From JACIYW01 sp014359745 (lineage in GTDB: Bacteria > Pseudomonadota > Alphaproteobacteria > Rhodobacterales > Rhodobacteraceae): DNA of 64,000 bases. Positions within the stretch are counted from its first letter, which is position 1. Every line of letters starts with the position of its first letter. This document shows positions 23,846 through 32,471 of the stretch, piece after piece. The translations under genes were made by a program, and so were the position numbers. Location of the stretch: assembly GCA_050433985.1 (NCBI GenBank), contig JBNPWE010000001.1, positions 1 to 64,000 of the forward strand, written 5' to 3'. The notes under the pieces were generated by a model. That model had not been told where the DNA came from, ran no database searches, and saw only the letters and a list, made by a program, of their open reading frames with translations.

Positions 23846-25996
23846 ATGGGATCGGAACTTGAGGGATCGAAATTTGCGGCATGGGCGCAGCTTGCGCAAA
23901 AGGAACTGCGCGACCGCAGCCTGGACGATCTGACCTGGAACACCCTGGAAGGGATCGCGGTCAAACCGGTCTATACCGAAGACGATCTGTCGGGCCTGAC
24001 CCATCTGGGCAGCCTGCCGGGAGGGGCGCCCTTTACCCGCGGCCCGCGCGCCACGATGTACACCGGCCGCCCCTGGACCATCCGCCAATATGCCGGCTTT
24101 TCCACCGCCACCGAATCCAACGCCTTCTATCGCAAGGCGCTGGCCGCCGGGCAGCAGGGCGTTTCGGTGGCCTTCGATCTGGCCACCCATCGCGGCTATG
24201 ACAGCGATCATCCGCGCGTCGAGGGCGACGTGGGCAAGGCGGGCGTGGCGATCGACAGCGTCGAGGACATGAAGGTCCTGTTCGACGGTATCCCGCTGGA
24301 ACAGGTCAGCGTCAGCATGACGATGAACGGCGCGGTGATCCCGATCTTGGCGAATTTCATCGTGACGGGCGAGGAACAGGGCGTTGATCGTGCCAAACTC
24401 TCGGGCACCATCCAGAATGACATCCTCAAGGAATTCATGGTGCGCAACACCTATATCTATCCGCCCGAACCCAGCATGCGGATCGTCGCCGACATTATCG
24501 AGTATACCGCCGCAGAGATGCCGAAATTCAACTCCATCTCCATCTCGGGCTATCACATGCAAGAGGCGGGCGCGAACCTGGTGCAGGAACTGGCGTTCAC
24601 GCTGGCCGACGGGCGCGAATATGTGAAAACGGCGATTGCGCGCGGCATGGATGTGGATGCCTTCGCCGGGCGGCTTTCGTTCTTTTTCGCCATCGGCATG
24701 AATATTTTCATGGAAGCCGCGAAACTGCGCGCCGCACGGCTGCTGTGGCACCGGATCATGTCGGAATTCGGCGCGAAAAAACCCGGATCGCTGATGCTGC
24801 GCACCCATTGTCAGACATCGGGCGTGTCATTGCAGGAACAAGACCCCTATAACAACGTGGTGCGCACGGCTTACGAGGCGTTGGCGGCGGTGCTGGGCGG
24901 CACCCAGTCGTTGCACACCAACGCGCTGGATGAGGCGATTGCACTGCCCACCGAATTTTCGGCCCGTATCGCGCGCAACACCCAGCTTATCCTGCAAGAG
25001 GAAACCGGGATCACCCATGTCGTCGATCCGCTGGCGGGCAGCTATTACGTCGAACGGCTGACACATGATCTGGCCGAAGCCGCCTGGACGCTGATCGAAG
25101 AGGTCGAGGAAATGGGCGGCATGACCAAGGCCGTGGCCACCGGCATGCCGAAGCTGCGCATCGAGGAAACGGCGGCGCGCCGTCAGGCGATGATCGACCG
25201 CGGCGAAGAGGTGATCGTCGGCGTCAACAAGTACCGCAAGGATAAAGAGGATCCGATCGACATCCTCGATATCGACAACGACAAGGTGCGCCGCGACCAG
25301 ATCGCCGGGCTTGAACGGCTGCGGGCGAACCGCGATTCTGGTACGGTAGACGCGGCCCTGGCCGAGGTGGAGCGCCGCGCGCGCGAGGGCGGAAACCTGC
25401 TGGAAGCCGCGGTCGAGGCCGCGCGTGCCCGCGCCACCGTGGGCGAAATCAGCACGGCGATGGAAAACGTGTTCGGTCGCCACCGCGCCGAGGTGAAGAC
25501 GCTGGCGGGCGTTTACGGCGCCGCCTATGACGGCGACGAGGGTTTCGCCGCCATCCAGGCCGATGTCGAGAAATTCGCCGAGGAAGAGGGCCGCCGCCCC
25601 CGGATGCTGGTGGTCAAGATGGGTCAGGATGGCCACGACCGGGGCGCCAAGGTGATCGCCACCGCCTTTGCCGATATCGGCTTTGACGTCGATGTGGGCC
25701 CCTTGTTCCAGACCCCCGAAGAGGCCGCGCAGGACGCCATCGACAATGATGTGCATATCGTCGGCATCTCCAGCCAGGCGGCGGGGCACAAATCGCTGGC
25801 GCCGAAGCTGGTCAAGGCGCTGCGCGATGCGGGGGCGGGGGATATTCTGGTGATCTGCGGCGGCGTGATTCCGCAGCAGGATTACGATTTCCTGCGCCAG
25901 GCGGGGGTGAAGGCCATTTTCGGCCCCGGCACCAATATCCCGCAGGCGGCGCGCGATATCATGGGCATGATCCGCAAGGCCCCACCCGCGGCATGA
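23846..25996 (+). CDS. scpA: Methylmalonyl-CoA mutase, large (catalytic, B12-binding) subunit
   Basis: This 716-residue enzyme converts (R)-methylmalonyl-CoA to succinyl-CoA using adenosylcobalamin, the step after propionyl-CoA carboxylation and epimerisation. The TIM-barrel domain shows MYTGRPWTIRQYAGFSTATE (substrate site) and SVAFDLATHRGYDSDHPRVE. The C-terminal B12 domain has KMGQDGHDRGAKVIA, with DxHxxG at about residues 595-600 supplying the cobalt-binding histidine, and later VICGGVIPQQDYDFL (GG motif). Both domains are intact in one chain, so a homodimer without small subunit is likely. AAAGGA precedes the start. The stop overlaps the ATG of the broken GNAT gene by 4 bp. Confidence 0.95.
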   Translation: MGSELEGSKFAAWAQLAQKELRDRSLDDLTWNTLEGIAVKPVYTEDDLSGLTHLGSLPGGAPFTRGPRATMYTGRPWTIRQYAGFSTATESNAFYRKALAAGQQGVSVAFDLATHRGYDSDHPRVEGDVGKAGVAIDSVEDMKVLFDGIPLEQVSVSMTMNGAVIPILANFIVTGEEQGVDRAKLSGTIQNDILKEFMVRNTYIYPPEPSMRIVADIIEYTAAEMPKFNSISISGYHMQEAGANLVQELAFTLADGREYVKTAIARGMDVDAFAGRLSFFFAIGMNIFMEAAKLRAARLLWHRIMSEFGAKKPGSLMLRTHCQTSGVSLQEQDPYNNVVRTAYEALAAVLGGTQSLHTNALDEAIALPTEFSARIARNTQLILQEETGITHVVDPLAGSYYVERLTHDLAEAAWTLIEEVEEMGGMTKAVATGMPKLRIEETAARRQAMIDRGEEVIVGVNKYRKDKEDPIDILDIDNDKVRRDQIAGLERLRANRDSGTVDAALAEVERRAREGGNLLEAAVEAARARATVGEISTAMENVFGRHRAEVKTLAGVYGAAYDGDEGFAAIQADVEKFAEEEGRRPRMLVVKMGQDGHDRGAKVIATAFADIGFDVDVGPLFQTPEEAAQDAIDNDVHIVGISSQAAGHKSLAPKLVKALRDAGAGDILVICGGVIPQQDYDFLRQAGVKAIFGPGTNIPQAARDIMGMIRKAPPAA

Positions 25997-26235
25997 CGCC
26001 GCAGATACGCCCCGCTGCGCTGGCCGAAAAAGGCGGTGGCGGGCCATGCCTTTCTGGTGGCGGTGGAGGGCGCGGCGATCCTGGGTTTCGCCACCTATGG
26101 CCCGTTTCGCGCCGGGCCGGGTTATGCCCGCTCGATGGAACACACGATCATCCTCGCCCCGCAGGCGCGCGGGCTGAGGCTGGGCCGCGCGCTGATGGCG
26201 CGGCTCGAGGGCGGGGCGCGGGCAGCAGGCAAGCT
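25993..26235 (+). pseudogene. Broken GNAT (phosphinothricin-type) acetyltransferase
   Basis: The gene once began at 25993, coupled to scpA by ATGA. The start reads MTPQIRPAALAEKG, then the frame shifts: the family sequence resumes in another frame from about 26036 as VAGHAFLVAVEGAAILGFAT, YGPFRAGPGYARSMEHTIIL and APQARGLRLGRALMARLEGG, the acetyl-CoA-binding part (usual Q-x2-G-x-G/A, here QARGLRLG). About 30 residues after the start are missing. The end is replaced by a dispersed repeat at ARAAG. Two separate lesions make it a pseudogene. Confidence 0.78.
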
Positions 26236-26385
26236 CAACACGATCTTCGAAGATCAAGTATTTTACGCCTTGCCGCCCACCCGTCACTTTCCACCAAAAA
26301 CAACGGACAAGTATTTTTTTCGAGAGGATGGAAAAAAGCGTTATCCTGGATGATCAGGGGCGGATCTGGTCGAGGGCAACAGGCG
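26226..26385 (+). repeat. GAGTATTT-type intergenic element, long form, copy A
   Basis: Nearly identical to 39111-39272 for its first 120 bp, then more diverged. It opens with the 14-bp palindrome GATCTTCGAAGATC (26242-26255) and then AAGTATTTTACGCC. The shared core is AAGTATTTTTTTCGAGAGGA (26309-26328) and the block ends with GGCAACAGGCG. It replaces the 3' end of the GNAT gene. Four other places in the window carry the core. Confidence 0.88.
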
Positions 26386-26393
26386 CTGACAGT

Positions 26394-26437
26394 TTGGGGG
26401 CGCCCCCAACACTTGCCCAACACCTGCCCAACACCTG
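26394..26437. repeat. GC palindrome fused to three 11-bp tandem units
   Basis: TTGGGGGCGCCCCCAA (26394-26409) is a perfect 16-bp palindrome. Overlapping it from 26405 are the units CCCAACACTTG, CCCAACACCTG and CCCAACACCTG. The next gene starts at 26551, so this could be a control region, but no T run follows and no protein is known to bind it. Confidence 0.75.
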
Positions 26438-26550
26438 GTCGCAACATTGTGCGGGTGGCAAACTTGAAACGGCCGCGCGACGGGCCCACCTTTACCTCGT
26501 GACCTTCGTGTCGGGGATCACCGGCCTATATCTGTTGAAAGGTGCCAATC

Positions 26551-27231
26551 ATGTCTCGTTCCGTTTTTCTTGCCTGTTGCGCGCTGGTTCTTGGTACGGC
26601 GGTTGCACAGGCGGCCAGCCTATACGCGGTGCCTGCCGGTGCCGGGCGCATCGCCATCAACCTGCCTGCCCTTTCCGCAGCCAAGGTATTTCAGGTTCAA
26701 TACACCGGCTTCTGGCACCGCGAGGATTACGCGCGGTTCACCTCTGATCAGGCGCAGGCCGAGATTGTCTATGCGGCCGCCGACCCATATGAAAATGCCG
26801 CCCTGGAGGTTCCGCTGTCTTTTGCCAGGGCGCGCGACAGTTTCGACATCAACGCGCAGGGTGCGCTTGACCTTGGCGCGATCGGTCGTCTCGATCAGCC
26901 AGAGCGCACGGTTTTTTTCCAGCCCTACGCCCTGAAAGACCGCGGATGGACCTGTGTTGCCCTAAAAAGCGAATGGGACCATGTCGGGCGCGATCCGCGC
27001 AACCGGGCGGGGCGTGTCATGTTCGGGTATATCTGTGACAAGAGCGGTGGCGCCATGACCACCGCGCGCGCCAGGGATATGGCAGAGACCGTCGTGACCC
27101 GCGGAACAGAGGTCGATTGGAAGAACAATGGCACCAGGCTTTCCGGGCCGATTCCCGTGGGCAACAGCAGCTTTCCCTTCGATTTCGGCGTTCATTTCAA
27201 CGACAATGACAGCCACGACTGGACCCAATGA
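26551..27231 (+). CDS. Secreted protein of unknown function
   Basis: A 226-residue protein that I do not recognise. The N-terminus MSRSVFLACCALVLGTAVAQ followed by AAS is a good signal peptide with cleavage after AQA. The mature part is mixed strand and helix with two cysteines (in GWTCVALK and FGYICDKSG) that could form a disulfide. It ends in an acidic, aromatic tail (FNDNDSHDWTQ). The ATG at 26551 has GAAAGGTG upstream; a GTG at 26542 would add three residues. It stands alone between the repeat region and the convergent EVE gene. Confidence 0.65.
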   Translation: MSRSVFLACCALVLGTAVAQAASLYAVPAGAGRIAINLPALSAAKVFQVQYTGFWHREDYARFTSDQAQAEIVYAAADPYENAALEVPLSFARARDSFDINAQGALDLGAIGRLDQPERTVFFQPYALKDRGWTCVALKSEWDHVGRDPRNRAGRVMFGYICDKSGGAMTTARARDMAETVVTRGTEVDWKNNGTRLSGPIPVGNSSFPFDFGVHFNDNDSHDWTQ

Positions 27232-27304
27232 CGGCGATGCGGGCGACACGGGGGCGGTGACAGATGGGGCGGTGGCGCCCCGTCTTTGCCGGTTCAGGGC
27301 CGGT

Positions 27305-27724
27305 TCAGGGATCAATGCCGCCCAGTTCGCACACCACCCGCCATTCTTCCACGGTTACCGGCTGCACCGAAAGGCGCATGGACCTGACCAGCGACATTTC
27401 GGACAGGCGCGGATCGTTCTTGCACATTTGCAATGTCACGGGGCGCTTCAGGGGGCGCAGGGCGCGGATATCTACACATTCCCAACGGGGATCATCGGTG
27501 GTGCTGTCGGGATGGGCCTCGGCGCAGACCTCTACGATGCCGACGATTTCCTTGCCTTCGTTGGAATGGTAAAAGAAGCCCTGATCGCCAAGTTTCATCG
27601 CCCGCATGTTGTTGCGCGCCTGATAATTGCGCACACCGTCCCATTCCTCGCCCGCGGCGCCCTTGGCGACCTGCATGTCCCAGGACCATTTGAACGGTTC
27701 GGATTTGAACAGCCAATAGGCCAT
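27305..27724 (-). CDS. EVE-domain protein
   Basis: A 139-residue single-domain protein: MAYWLFKSEPFKWSWDMQVA, WDGVRNYQARNNMRAMKLGD, GFFYHSNEGKEIVGIVEV. This is the EVE fold, a PUA-like domain believed to bind modified bases in nucleic acid; many bacteria carry a stand-alone copy. The start ATG overlaps the stop of the YciI gene (TGATGG, 27722-27726), so I chose it over an upstream start at 27745. It is the last gene of the tsaD-gpsA-yciI-EVE operon. Confidence 0.9.
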   Translation of the reverse strand: MAYWLFKSEPFKWSWDMQVAKGAAGEEWDGVRNYQARNNMRAMKLGDQGFFYHSNEGKEIVGIVEVCAEAHPDSTTDDPRWECVDIRALRPLKRPVTLQMCKNDPRLSEMSLVRSMRLSVQPVTVEEWRVVCELGGIDP

Positions 27725-27996
27725 CAGCCGGTCACCTTTTTCCATTCCTCGATGCGCACATCCGAAAAAAGCCCGGCTTTCGCATAGGGATCGTTGGCGG
27801 CCCAGGCCTCTGCCGCGGCGCGGCTGGCCAGATCAAGGATCAGGAGCGAGCCCGACATCTCGCCTTCGGCGTTCAGGAACGGGCCGCCCTGCACCACCAC
27901 GCCGGTTTCTTTCACATAGGCCAGATGCGCCTCGCGGGTGTCCAGCCGGGTTTGCAGCGCGCCGGGTTTGTCGGTGCAGATCAGGACATAGGTCAT
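27724..27996 (-). CDS. YciI-family protein
   Basis: A 90-residue ferredoxin-fold protein: MTYVLICTDKPGALQTRLDT, HLAYVKETGVVVQGGPFLN and SLLILDLASRAAAEAWAAND, followed by DPYAKAGLF. The ordered His and Asp residues of the YciI family are present. Biochemical role unclear in most members. It lies 3 bp after gpsA and overlaps the EVE gene, so it is within the same transcript. Confidence 0.9.
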   Translation of the reverse strand: MTYVLICTDKPGALQTRLDTREAHLAYVKETGVVVQGGPFLNAEGEMSGSLLILDLASRAAAEAWAANDPYAKAGLFSDVRIEEWKKVTG

Positions 27997-27999
27997 GGT

Positions 28000-28956
28000 T
28001 CATTCCTCTTTCAATGGGCGGGTCATCAGGGCGTCGGTCGCCTCTGTCAGGGTCAGTTGCCGGTCGAGAACCGCGGCAACCATGGTGGTGATCGGCATGT
28101 CGATGCCGATGTCGCGGGCGAGCGCGGCCATGGCGCGCGCGGTGGCCACGCCTTCGACGGTGGCGGCGGGATCGGTGGTTTGCCCGGCACCCAAAGCGCG
28201 GCCATGGCGAAAATTGCGCGACCCGTCCGAGGTGCAGGTGAGCACCAGATCGCCAAAGCCCGACAGGCCCGCCAGGGTTTGCGCCCGCGCGCCGCGCGCG
28301 GTGGCAAAGCGCTTCATCTCGGCATAGCCGCGCGTCATCAGGGCGGCGCGGGCGCTGTCGCCCAGGCCCGCGCCGATCACGAAACCCGCGGCAATGGCGA
28401 TCACGTTCTTCAGGGCGCCGCCCAGTTCGGCGCCGATGGTGTCGGTGGTGCGGTAAAGGCGCAGCGCCGGGGTGGACAGGCGGGTTTGCAGGGCGCGCCC
28501 AAGCGCGGCATCGGCGCAGGCAAGCGTCAGCGCCGTGGGCAGGCCCCGCGCCAGATCCGCGGCAAAGCCCGGCCCGGTCAGCAGCGCCGCCCTGTCGGAC
28601 GGGCAGATATCGGCGAGCACCTGCATCGGCCCGCGCCCCGAGGCCAGATCGACGCCCTTGCAACAGGCCACCAGCACCCGCCCGGCCAGCGCCCCGGCGT
28701 TGTCGGCCAGAAACCCCGCCAGTTGCTGCATCGGCACCGCCAGCAACAGCGTTTCGGCGCGCGCGGCCGTGGCCAGATCGCCGGTCACCTGTACCGACGG
28801 CGGCAGGGTGACGCCCGGCAGGCGCGGGGCGCTGCGCGCCTGTGCGATCGCCCCGGCGCCGGACCGCGCCCAAAGCGCGACCGTGCGCCCTTCGCGCGCA
28901 AGCGCCACGGCCAGCGCCGTGCCAAAGGCGCCCGCGCCCAGAACCGCCACGGTCAT
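28000..28956 (-). CDS. gpsA: Glycerol-3-phosphate dehydrogenase [NAD(P)+]
   Basis: The 318-residue enzyme reduces dihydroxyacetone phosphate to sn-glycerol-3-phosphate for phospholipid synthesis. It begins MTVAVLGAGAFGTALAVALA (GxGxxG/A loop), then AVPMQQLAGFL, ACCKGVDLASG (the catalytic lysine segment CxKG), GPGFAADLARGLPTA and an helical C-terminal domain with LSGFGDLVLTCTSDGSRNFR. The ATG at 28956 overlaps the tsaD stop (ATGA), which settles the start. Confidence 0.95.
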   Translation of the reverse strand: MTVAVLGAGAFGTALAVALAREGRTVALWARSGAGAIAQARSAPRLPGVTLPPSVQVTGDLATAARAETLLLAVPMQQLAGFLADNAGALAGRVLVACCKGVDLASGRGPMQVLADICPSDRAALLTGPGFAADLARGLPTALTLACADAALGRALQTRLSTPALRLYRTTDTIGAELGGALKNVIAIAAGFVIGAGLGDSARAALMTRGYAEMKRFATARGARAQTLAGLSGFGDLVLTCTSDGSRNFRHGRALGAGQTTDPAATVEGVATARAMAALARDIGIDMPITTMVAAVLDRQLTLTEATDALMTRPLKEE

Positions 28957-30062
28957 GATTTCGGCCCCTTGCGGCCCGATCCGTTCAGGGCCGGGCTGCG
29001 GCGATCCAGCGGCCAGCGCGGGCGGGCGGCCAGATCCATCCCGTCGCGGTGCCCCATGCGGAACCGTTCCACCCCGGCCCAGGCGATCATCGCGGCATTG
29101 TCGGTGCAAAGCCGCAAGGGCGGCGCCAGAAACCGCACCCCAAGCGAGGTGGCCAGATCGGTCAGCGCCGCGCGCAGGCTGGCATTGGCCGCCACCCCGC
29201 CCGCCACCGCAAACACCGGATCGGCAGGCCCCAAGGCCAGATAGAGCGCCAGCGCCCGGCGCGATTTTTCCACCAGCACATCGCGCACCGCCGCCTGAAA
29301 CCCCGCGCAAAGATCGGCGCGGTCGGCGCGCGTCAGCCCGCCCTGCGGCGCCGCCACCGCGTCACGCGCCCGCAAGAGCGCGGTTTTCAGCCCCGAGAAC
29401 GACAGATCGCAGCCCGCGCGATCCAGCAACGGGCGCGGAAAGGCGAAACGCGCGGGATCGCCCGTGCGCGCCTCTGCCTCGACCGCCGGGCCGCCGGGTT
29501 GCGGCAGGCCCAGAAGTTTCGCGGTCTTGTCAAATGCCTCTCCCGGCGCGTCATCGATGGTGCCGCCCAGGCGGGTGAAATCATCCGCGCCGCGCACCAG
29601 CAGAAACTGGCAATGCCCGCCCGAGACCAGAAGCATGAGGTAGGGGAACGCGACCCCGTCGGTCAGGCGCGGGGTCAGCGCGTGGCCCGCCAGATGGTTG
29701 ACCCCGATCAGCGGCAGCGCCGCCCCCGCCGCCAGCCCCTTGGCAAACATCACCCCCGACAGCACCCCGCCGATCAGCCCCGGCCCCGCGGTGACCGCCA
29801 CGGCGTCGATGGCGTCGAGCCCGATGCCGGCGGCGGCCAGCGCCGCCTCGGTGCACAGATCCAGCCGTTCGGCATGGGCGCGCGCGGCAATTTCGGGCAC
29901 CACGCCGCCAAAGCCCGCGTGCAGCGCCACCTGCCCTTCGACCACCGACGACAGGATCTCGGCGCCCGTTTCCGGCCCGGCACCCGATCCGGCGCGCACC
30001 ACCGCCGCCGCGGTATCGTCGCAACTGCTTTCCAGCCCCAGGATGGTAATCGTTTGACCCAT
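28953..30062 (-). CDS. tsaD: tRNA N6-threonylcarbamoyladenosine synthase subunit TsaD
   Basis: The 369-residue protein transfers the threonylcarbamoyl group to A37 of ANN-decoding tRNAs together with TsaB, TsaC and TsaE. Marks: MGQTITILGLESSCDDTAAA, EIAARAHAERL, GVNHLAGHALTPRL (metal-binding histidines), LLVSGGHCQFLLV and FDKTAKLLGLPQPGG. An ATG at 30071 would add MRG; I prefer 30062 because family members start right before TILGLESS. Divergent from hemD, an arrangement common in Rhodobacterales, and first in a minus-strand operon with gpsA. Confidence 0.95.
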   Translation of the reverse strand: MGQTITILGLESSCDDTAAAVVRAGSGAGPETGAEILSSVVEGQVALHAGFGGVVPEIAARAHAERLDLCTEAALAAAGIGLDAIDAVAVTAGPGLIGGVLSGVMFAKGLAAGAALPLIGVNHLAGHALTPRLTDGVAFPYLMLLVSGGHCQFLLVRGADDFTRLGGTIDDAPGEAFDKTAKLLGLPQPGGPAVEAEARTGDPARFAFPRPLLDRAGCDLSFSGLKTALLRARDAVAAPQGGLTRADRADLCAGFQAAVRDVLVEKSRRALALYLALGPADPVFAVAGGVAANASLRAALTDLATSLGVRFLAPPLRLCTDNAAMIAWAGVERFRMGHRDGMDLAARPRWPLDRRSPALNGSGRKGPKS

Positions 30063-30161
30063 GCCCCGCATTCCCCGATCATGGCTGCACGATAAAGGCG
30101 TCGCGGCCCTGCCCCTTGGCAGGTATCACCCGGCGCGGGTTCAGACAATCCCGGCAGGCCC

Positions 30162-30956
30162 ATGTCCGCACAACCGACCATCGTTGTTACCAGACCCCAG
30201 GACGCCGCGCACCGCTTTGCGCGGGCGCTGCAAGACGCGGGGGTGCGCGCGCCGGTGGTGATCGCGCCGGTGCTGCGGATCGCCCATCTGCCGGGCGCCT
30301 TGAAAGGGGCGGGGTTTGAGGGCGCGGCGGTGCGCGGGGTGATCTTTACCTCGGCGCATGCGGTCGCGGCCTTTGTCAGGCAGAGCGAGGCGCGCCCGCA
30401 GGCCTGGTGCGTGGGCCATGCCACCGCCGCCGCCGCGCGCGCGGCGGGGTTTCATGCGCATTCGGCGGCGGGGCATGCTGACGATCTGTTCCGGCTGATG
30501 GTGGGGGCGGGCATATCGGGGCCGTTCGTGCATGCGCGCGGGCGCATCGCGCATGGCGCATTGGCGCAGCGGCTGGATGTTGCGGGCCTGCCAACCACCG
30601 AAGTGGTGATCTATGACCAGATCGCCTGCGACCCCGGCCCCGAGGTGGCGGCGCTTTTGCAGGGCCGCGCGCCGGTGGTGTTGCCGCTGTTCTCGCCACG
30701 GTCGGCGCGGTTGGTGGCCAAGGCGGCGGCGGGGGTCAGTGCCCCGCTTCACCTTGTCGCACTGAGCCGGGCGGTGGCGGATGCCTGGGCCACAGAATTG
30801 GGTGCGGGAAGGGGCGCAAAAGGGGATGCCGCGCCCCCCGATCCGGCCAGATCCCTGCATATCGCCGCGCGGCCCGATGCCGGGGCGATGTGCGCGGCGG
30901 TTCTGGCGGTGGTCGATAGCCTGCCTGACCCCGAACGCCTGAATCCGAATGCGTGA
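30162..30956 (+). CDS. hemD: Uroporphyrinogen-III synthase
   Basis: A 264-residue HemD-type protein that closes hydroxymethylbilane to uroporphyrinogen III in the tetrapyrrole pathway. The family is weakly conserved, but IVVTRPQDAAHRFARALQDA at the start, GVIFTSAHAVAAFV, CVGHATAAAARAAG, and VVLPLFSPRSARLVAKAA (the FxSPRSA motif) fit well. Position between tsaD (divergent) and the mitofilin-like gene supports the call. Confidence 0.88.
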   Translation: MSAQPTIVVTRPQDAAHRFARALQDAGVRAPVVIAPVLRIAHLPGALKGAGFEGAAVRGVIFTSAHAVAAFVRQSEARPQAWCVGHATAAAARAAGFHAHSAAGHADDLFRLMVGAGISGPFVHARGRIAHGALAQRLDVAGLPTTEVVIYDQIACDPGPEVAALLQGRAPVVLPLFSPRSARLVAKAAAGVSAPLHLVALSRAVADAWATELGAGRGAKGDAAPPDPARSLHIAARPDAGAMCAAVLAVVDSLPDPERLNPNA

Positions 30957-31042
30957 CTTGAGGGTGCGGCCCTACCGCACTAAGCTGTTCGCACTCAAGA
31001 CGTGTCGGCACCGGGACCGGGCGAATCGAAGAAAGGTACAAC

Positions 31043-32461
31043 GTGGCAAGAAAAACCGTCCCCCCCCCGGCCGAGAACCCTGACGACCGGGCACCTGAGC
31101 ACCCGGAACGGGATCTGGCCAGCCCTGCCGATGACAGCCCTGCCGATGACAGCCCCGACGTTGACGCCCCTGCCGATGCGCAGCCCGAACCGGATCAGCC
31201 CGACCCGGTTGATGCGGGCGCGAACCAGGAAGCCGACCCGGAAGCCGACGAGCCGGATGACATGCAGATGCCCGCCGAGCAGCAAGTAACCGAAGCGACC
31301 GGGCCCGCGCCGGACCATGCGCCCAACGCCGAGGCCATGGCCGACCTTGAGGAAGCGGGGCAAGAGGTTCCGGACACCACGGACACCGCCACGGATGAGG
31401 CCCCCGAGGCCCCACACACACACACCGCCGCCCCCCGCCCCGCCCCGCCCCCGGCGCGCGGCGCCGGCGTGGTGACGATGCTGACCGGGGGCATTCTTGC
31501 CGCCGTGATCGGCTTTGGCGCGGCGCGCTTCGTGATCCCCGAAGGGTGGCCCTTTGGCCCGGTCAGCCAGGCCACGCGCGATCTGACCGCGGCGCTGAAC
31601 GATCAGGCCGCGCGCCTTGACGCGCTGTCGGGGCGGGTCGATGCGAACGGCCAGACCGCCGCAGCGGCGCGCGATACGGCCAGGGCCGCCCAGAACGACG
31701 GGGCCGAAGTGGCCGCGCAACTGACCGCGCGCATCGATGAGATCGACGCGCGGCTTGCCCCCCTGCAAGAGGCCGCCGCCCGCATCGATACCTTCGATCA
31801 GCGCCTGACGGCGCTGGAACGCCAGCCCAGCGGTGATGGCAGCGCCTCAAAAGCCGCGATTGAGTCGTTTCAGCGCGAACTTGACGATCTGCGCCAGATG
31901 CTGGAAGCCGAGCGCGCCCGCAACGCCGCCGCCGAGGCCGAGGCCGAAGCCCGCGCCAAAGCGGTGGCGGAACGGGCCGAGGCCCTGTCGAAACAGGCCG
32001 CGCGCGATGCCGCATTCGCGCAACTGTCGCAGGTTCTGGCATCGGGCGGCAGCCTGACGGGGGCGGTCGCGGCGCTCAAAGGCGCGGGCGTGGCGGTGCC
32101 CGACGCGCTGGACGCCCATGCCGCCGAGGGGGTCGCAACGCTTGAGAGCCTGCAAAAGGGCTTTGCCGAACCGGCCCGCGCCGCACTTGCCGCCGCCGCC
32201 GATCAGGTCGGCACGGGCCAGATCGGCGCATTCCTGCGCGCCCAGTTCGGGGTGCGGTCACTGACCCCGCGCGCGGGCGACAGCCCCGACGCGATCCTGT
32301 CGCGCGCCGAGGCCGCGGTGGGCGCGGGCGATCTGGCCGGTGCGATCGCCGAACTGAACACCCTGCCCCCGGCCGCACAGGCCGCGATGGCGGACTGGAT
32401 CAAGGCCGCCACCGCCCGGCACGCGGTGGTCGAGGCCGCGGCCACAATGGCCCCCCAATGA
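31043..32461 (+). CDS. Mitofilin/Mic60-like inner-membrane protein (COG4223 type)
   Basis: A 472-residue protein starting at GTG 31043 behind AAAGG. Residues 1-140 are very rich in D, E, P and A and should be disordered. One membrane helix follows (VVTMLTGGILAAVIGFGAAR, about 143-162). A long alpha-helical region then forms a coiled coil (about 170-330). A helical C-terminal domain with AQFGVRSLTPRAGDSPDAIL matches the mitofilin domain. Alphaproteobacterial Mic60 homologues shape intracytoplasmic or inner membranes and sit beside hemY, as here. Confidence 0.85.
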   Translation: MARKTVPPPAENPDDRAPEHPERDLASPADDSPADDSPDVDAPADAQPEPDQPDPVDAGANQEADPEADEPDDMQMPAEQQVTEATGPAPDHAPNAEAMADLEEAGQEVPDTTDTATDEAPEAPHTHTAAPRPAPPPARGAGVVTMLTGGILAAVIGFGAARFVIPEGWPFGPVSQATRDLTAALNDQAARLDALSGRVDANGQTAAAARDTARAAQNDGAEVAAQLTARIDEIDARLAPLQEAAARIDTFDQRLTALERQPSGDGSASKAAIESFQRELDDLRQMLEAERARNAAAEAEAEARAKAVAERAEALSKQAARDAAFAQLSQVLASGGSLTGAVAALKGAGVAVPDALDAHAAEGVATLESLQKGFAEPARAALAAAADQVGTGQIGAFLRAQFGVRSLTPRAGDSPDAILSRAEAAVGAGDLAGAIAELNTLPPAAQAAMADWIKAATARHAVVEAAATMAPQ

Positions 32462-32471
32462 AAGGCGCGTG

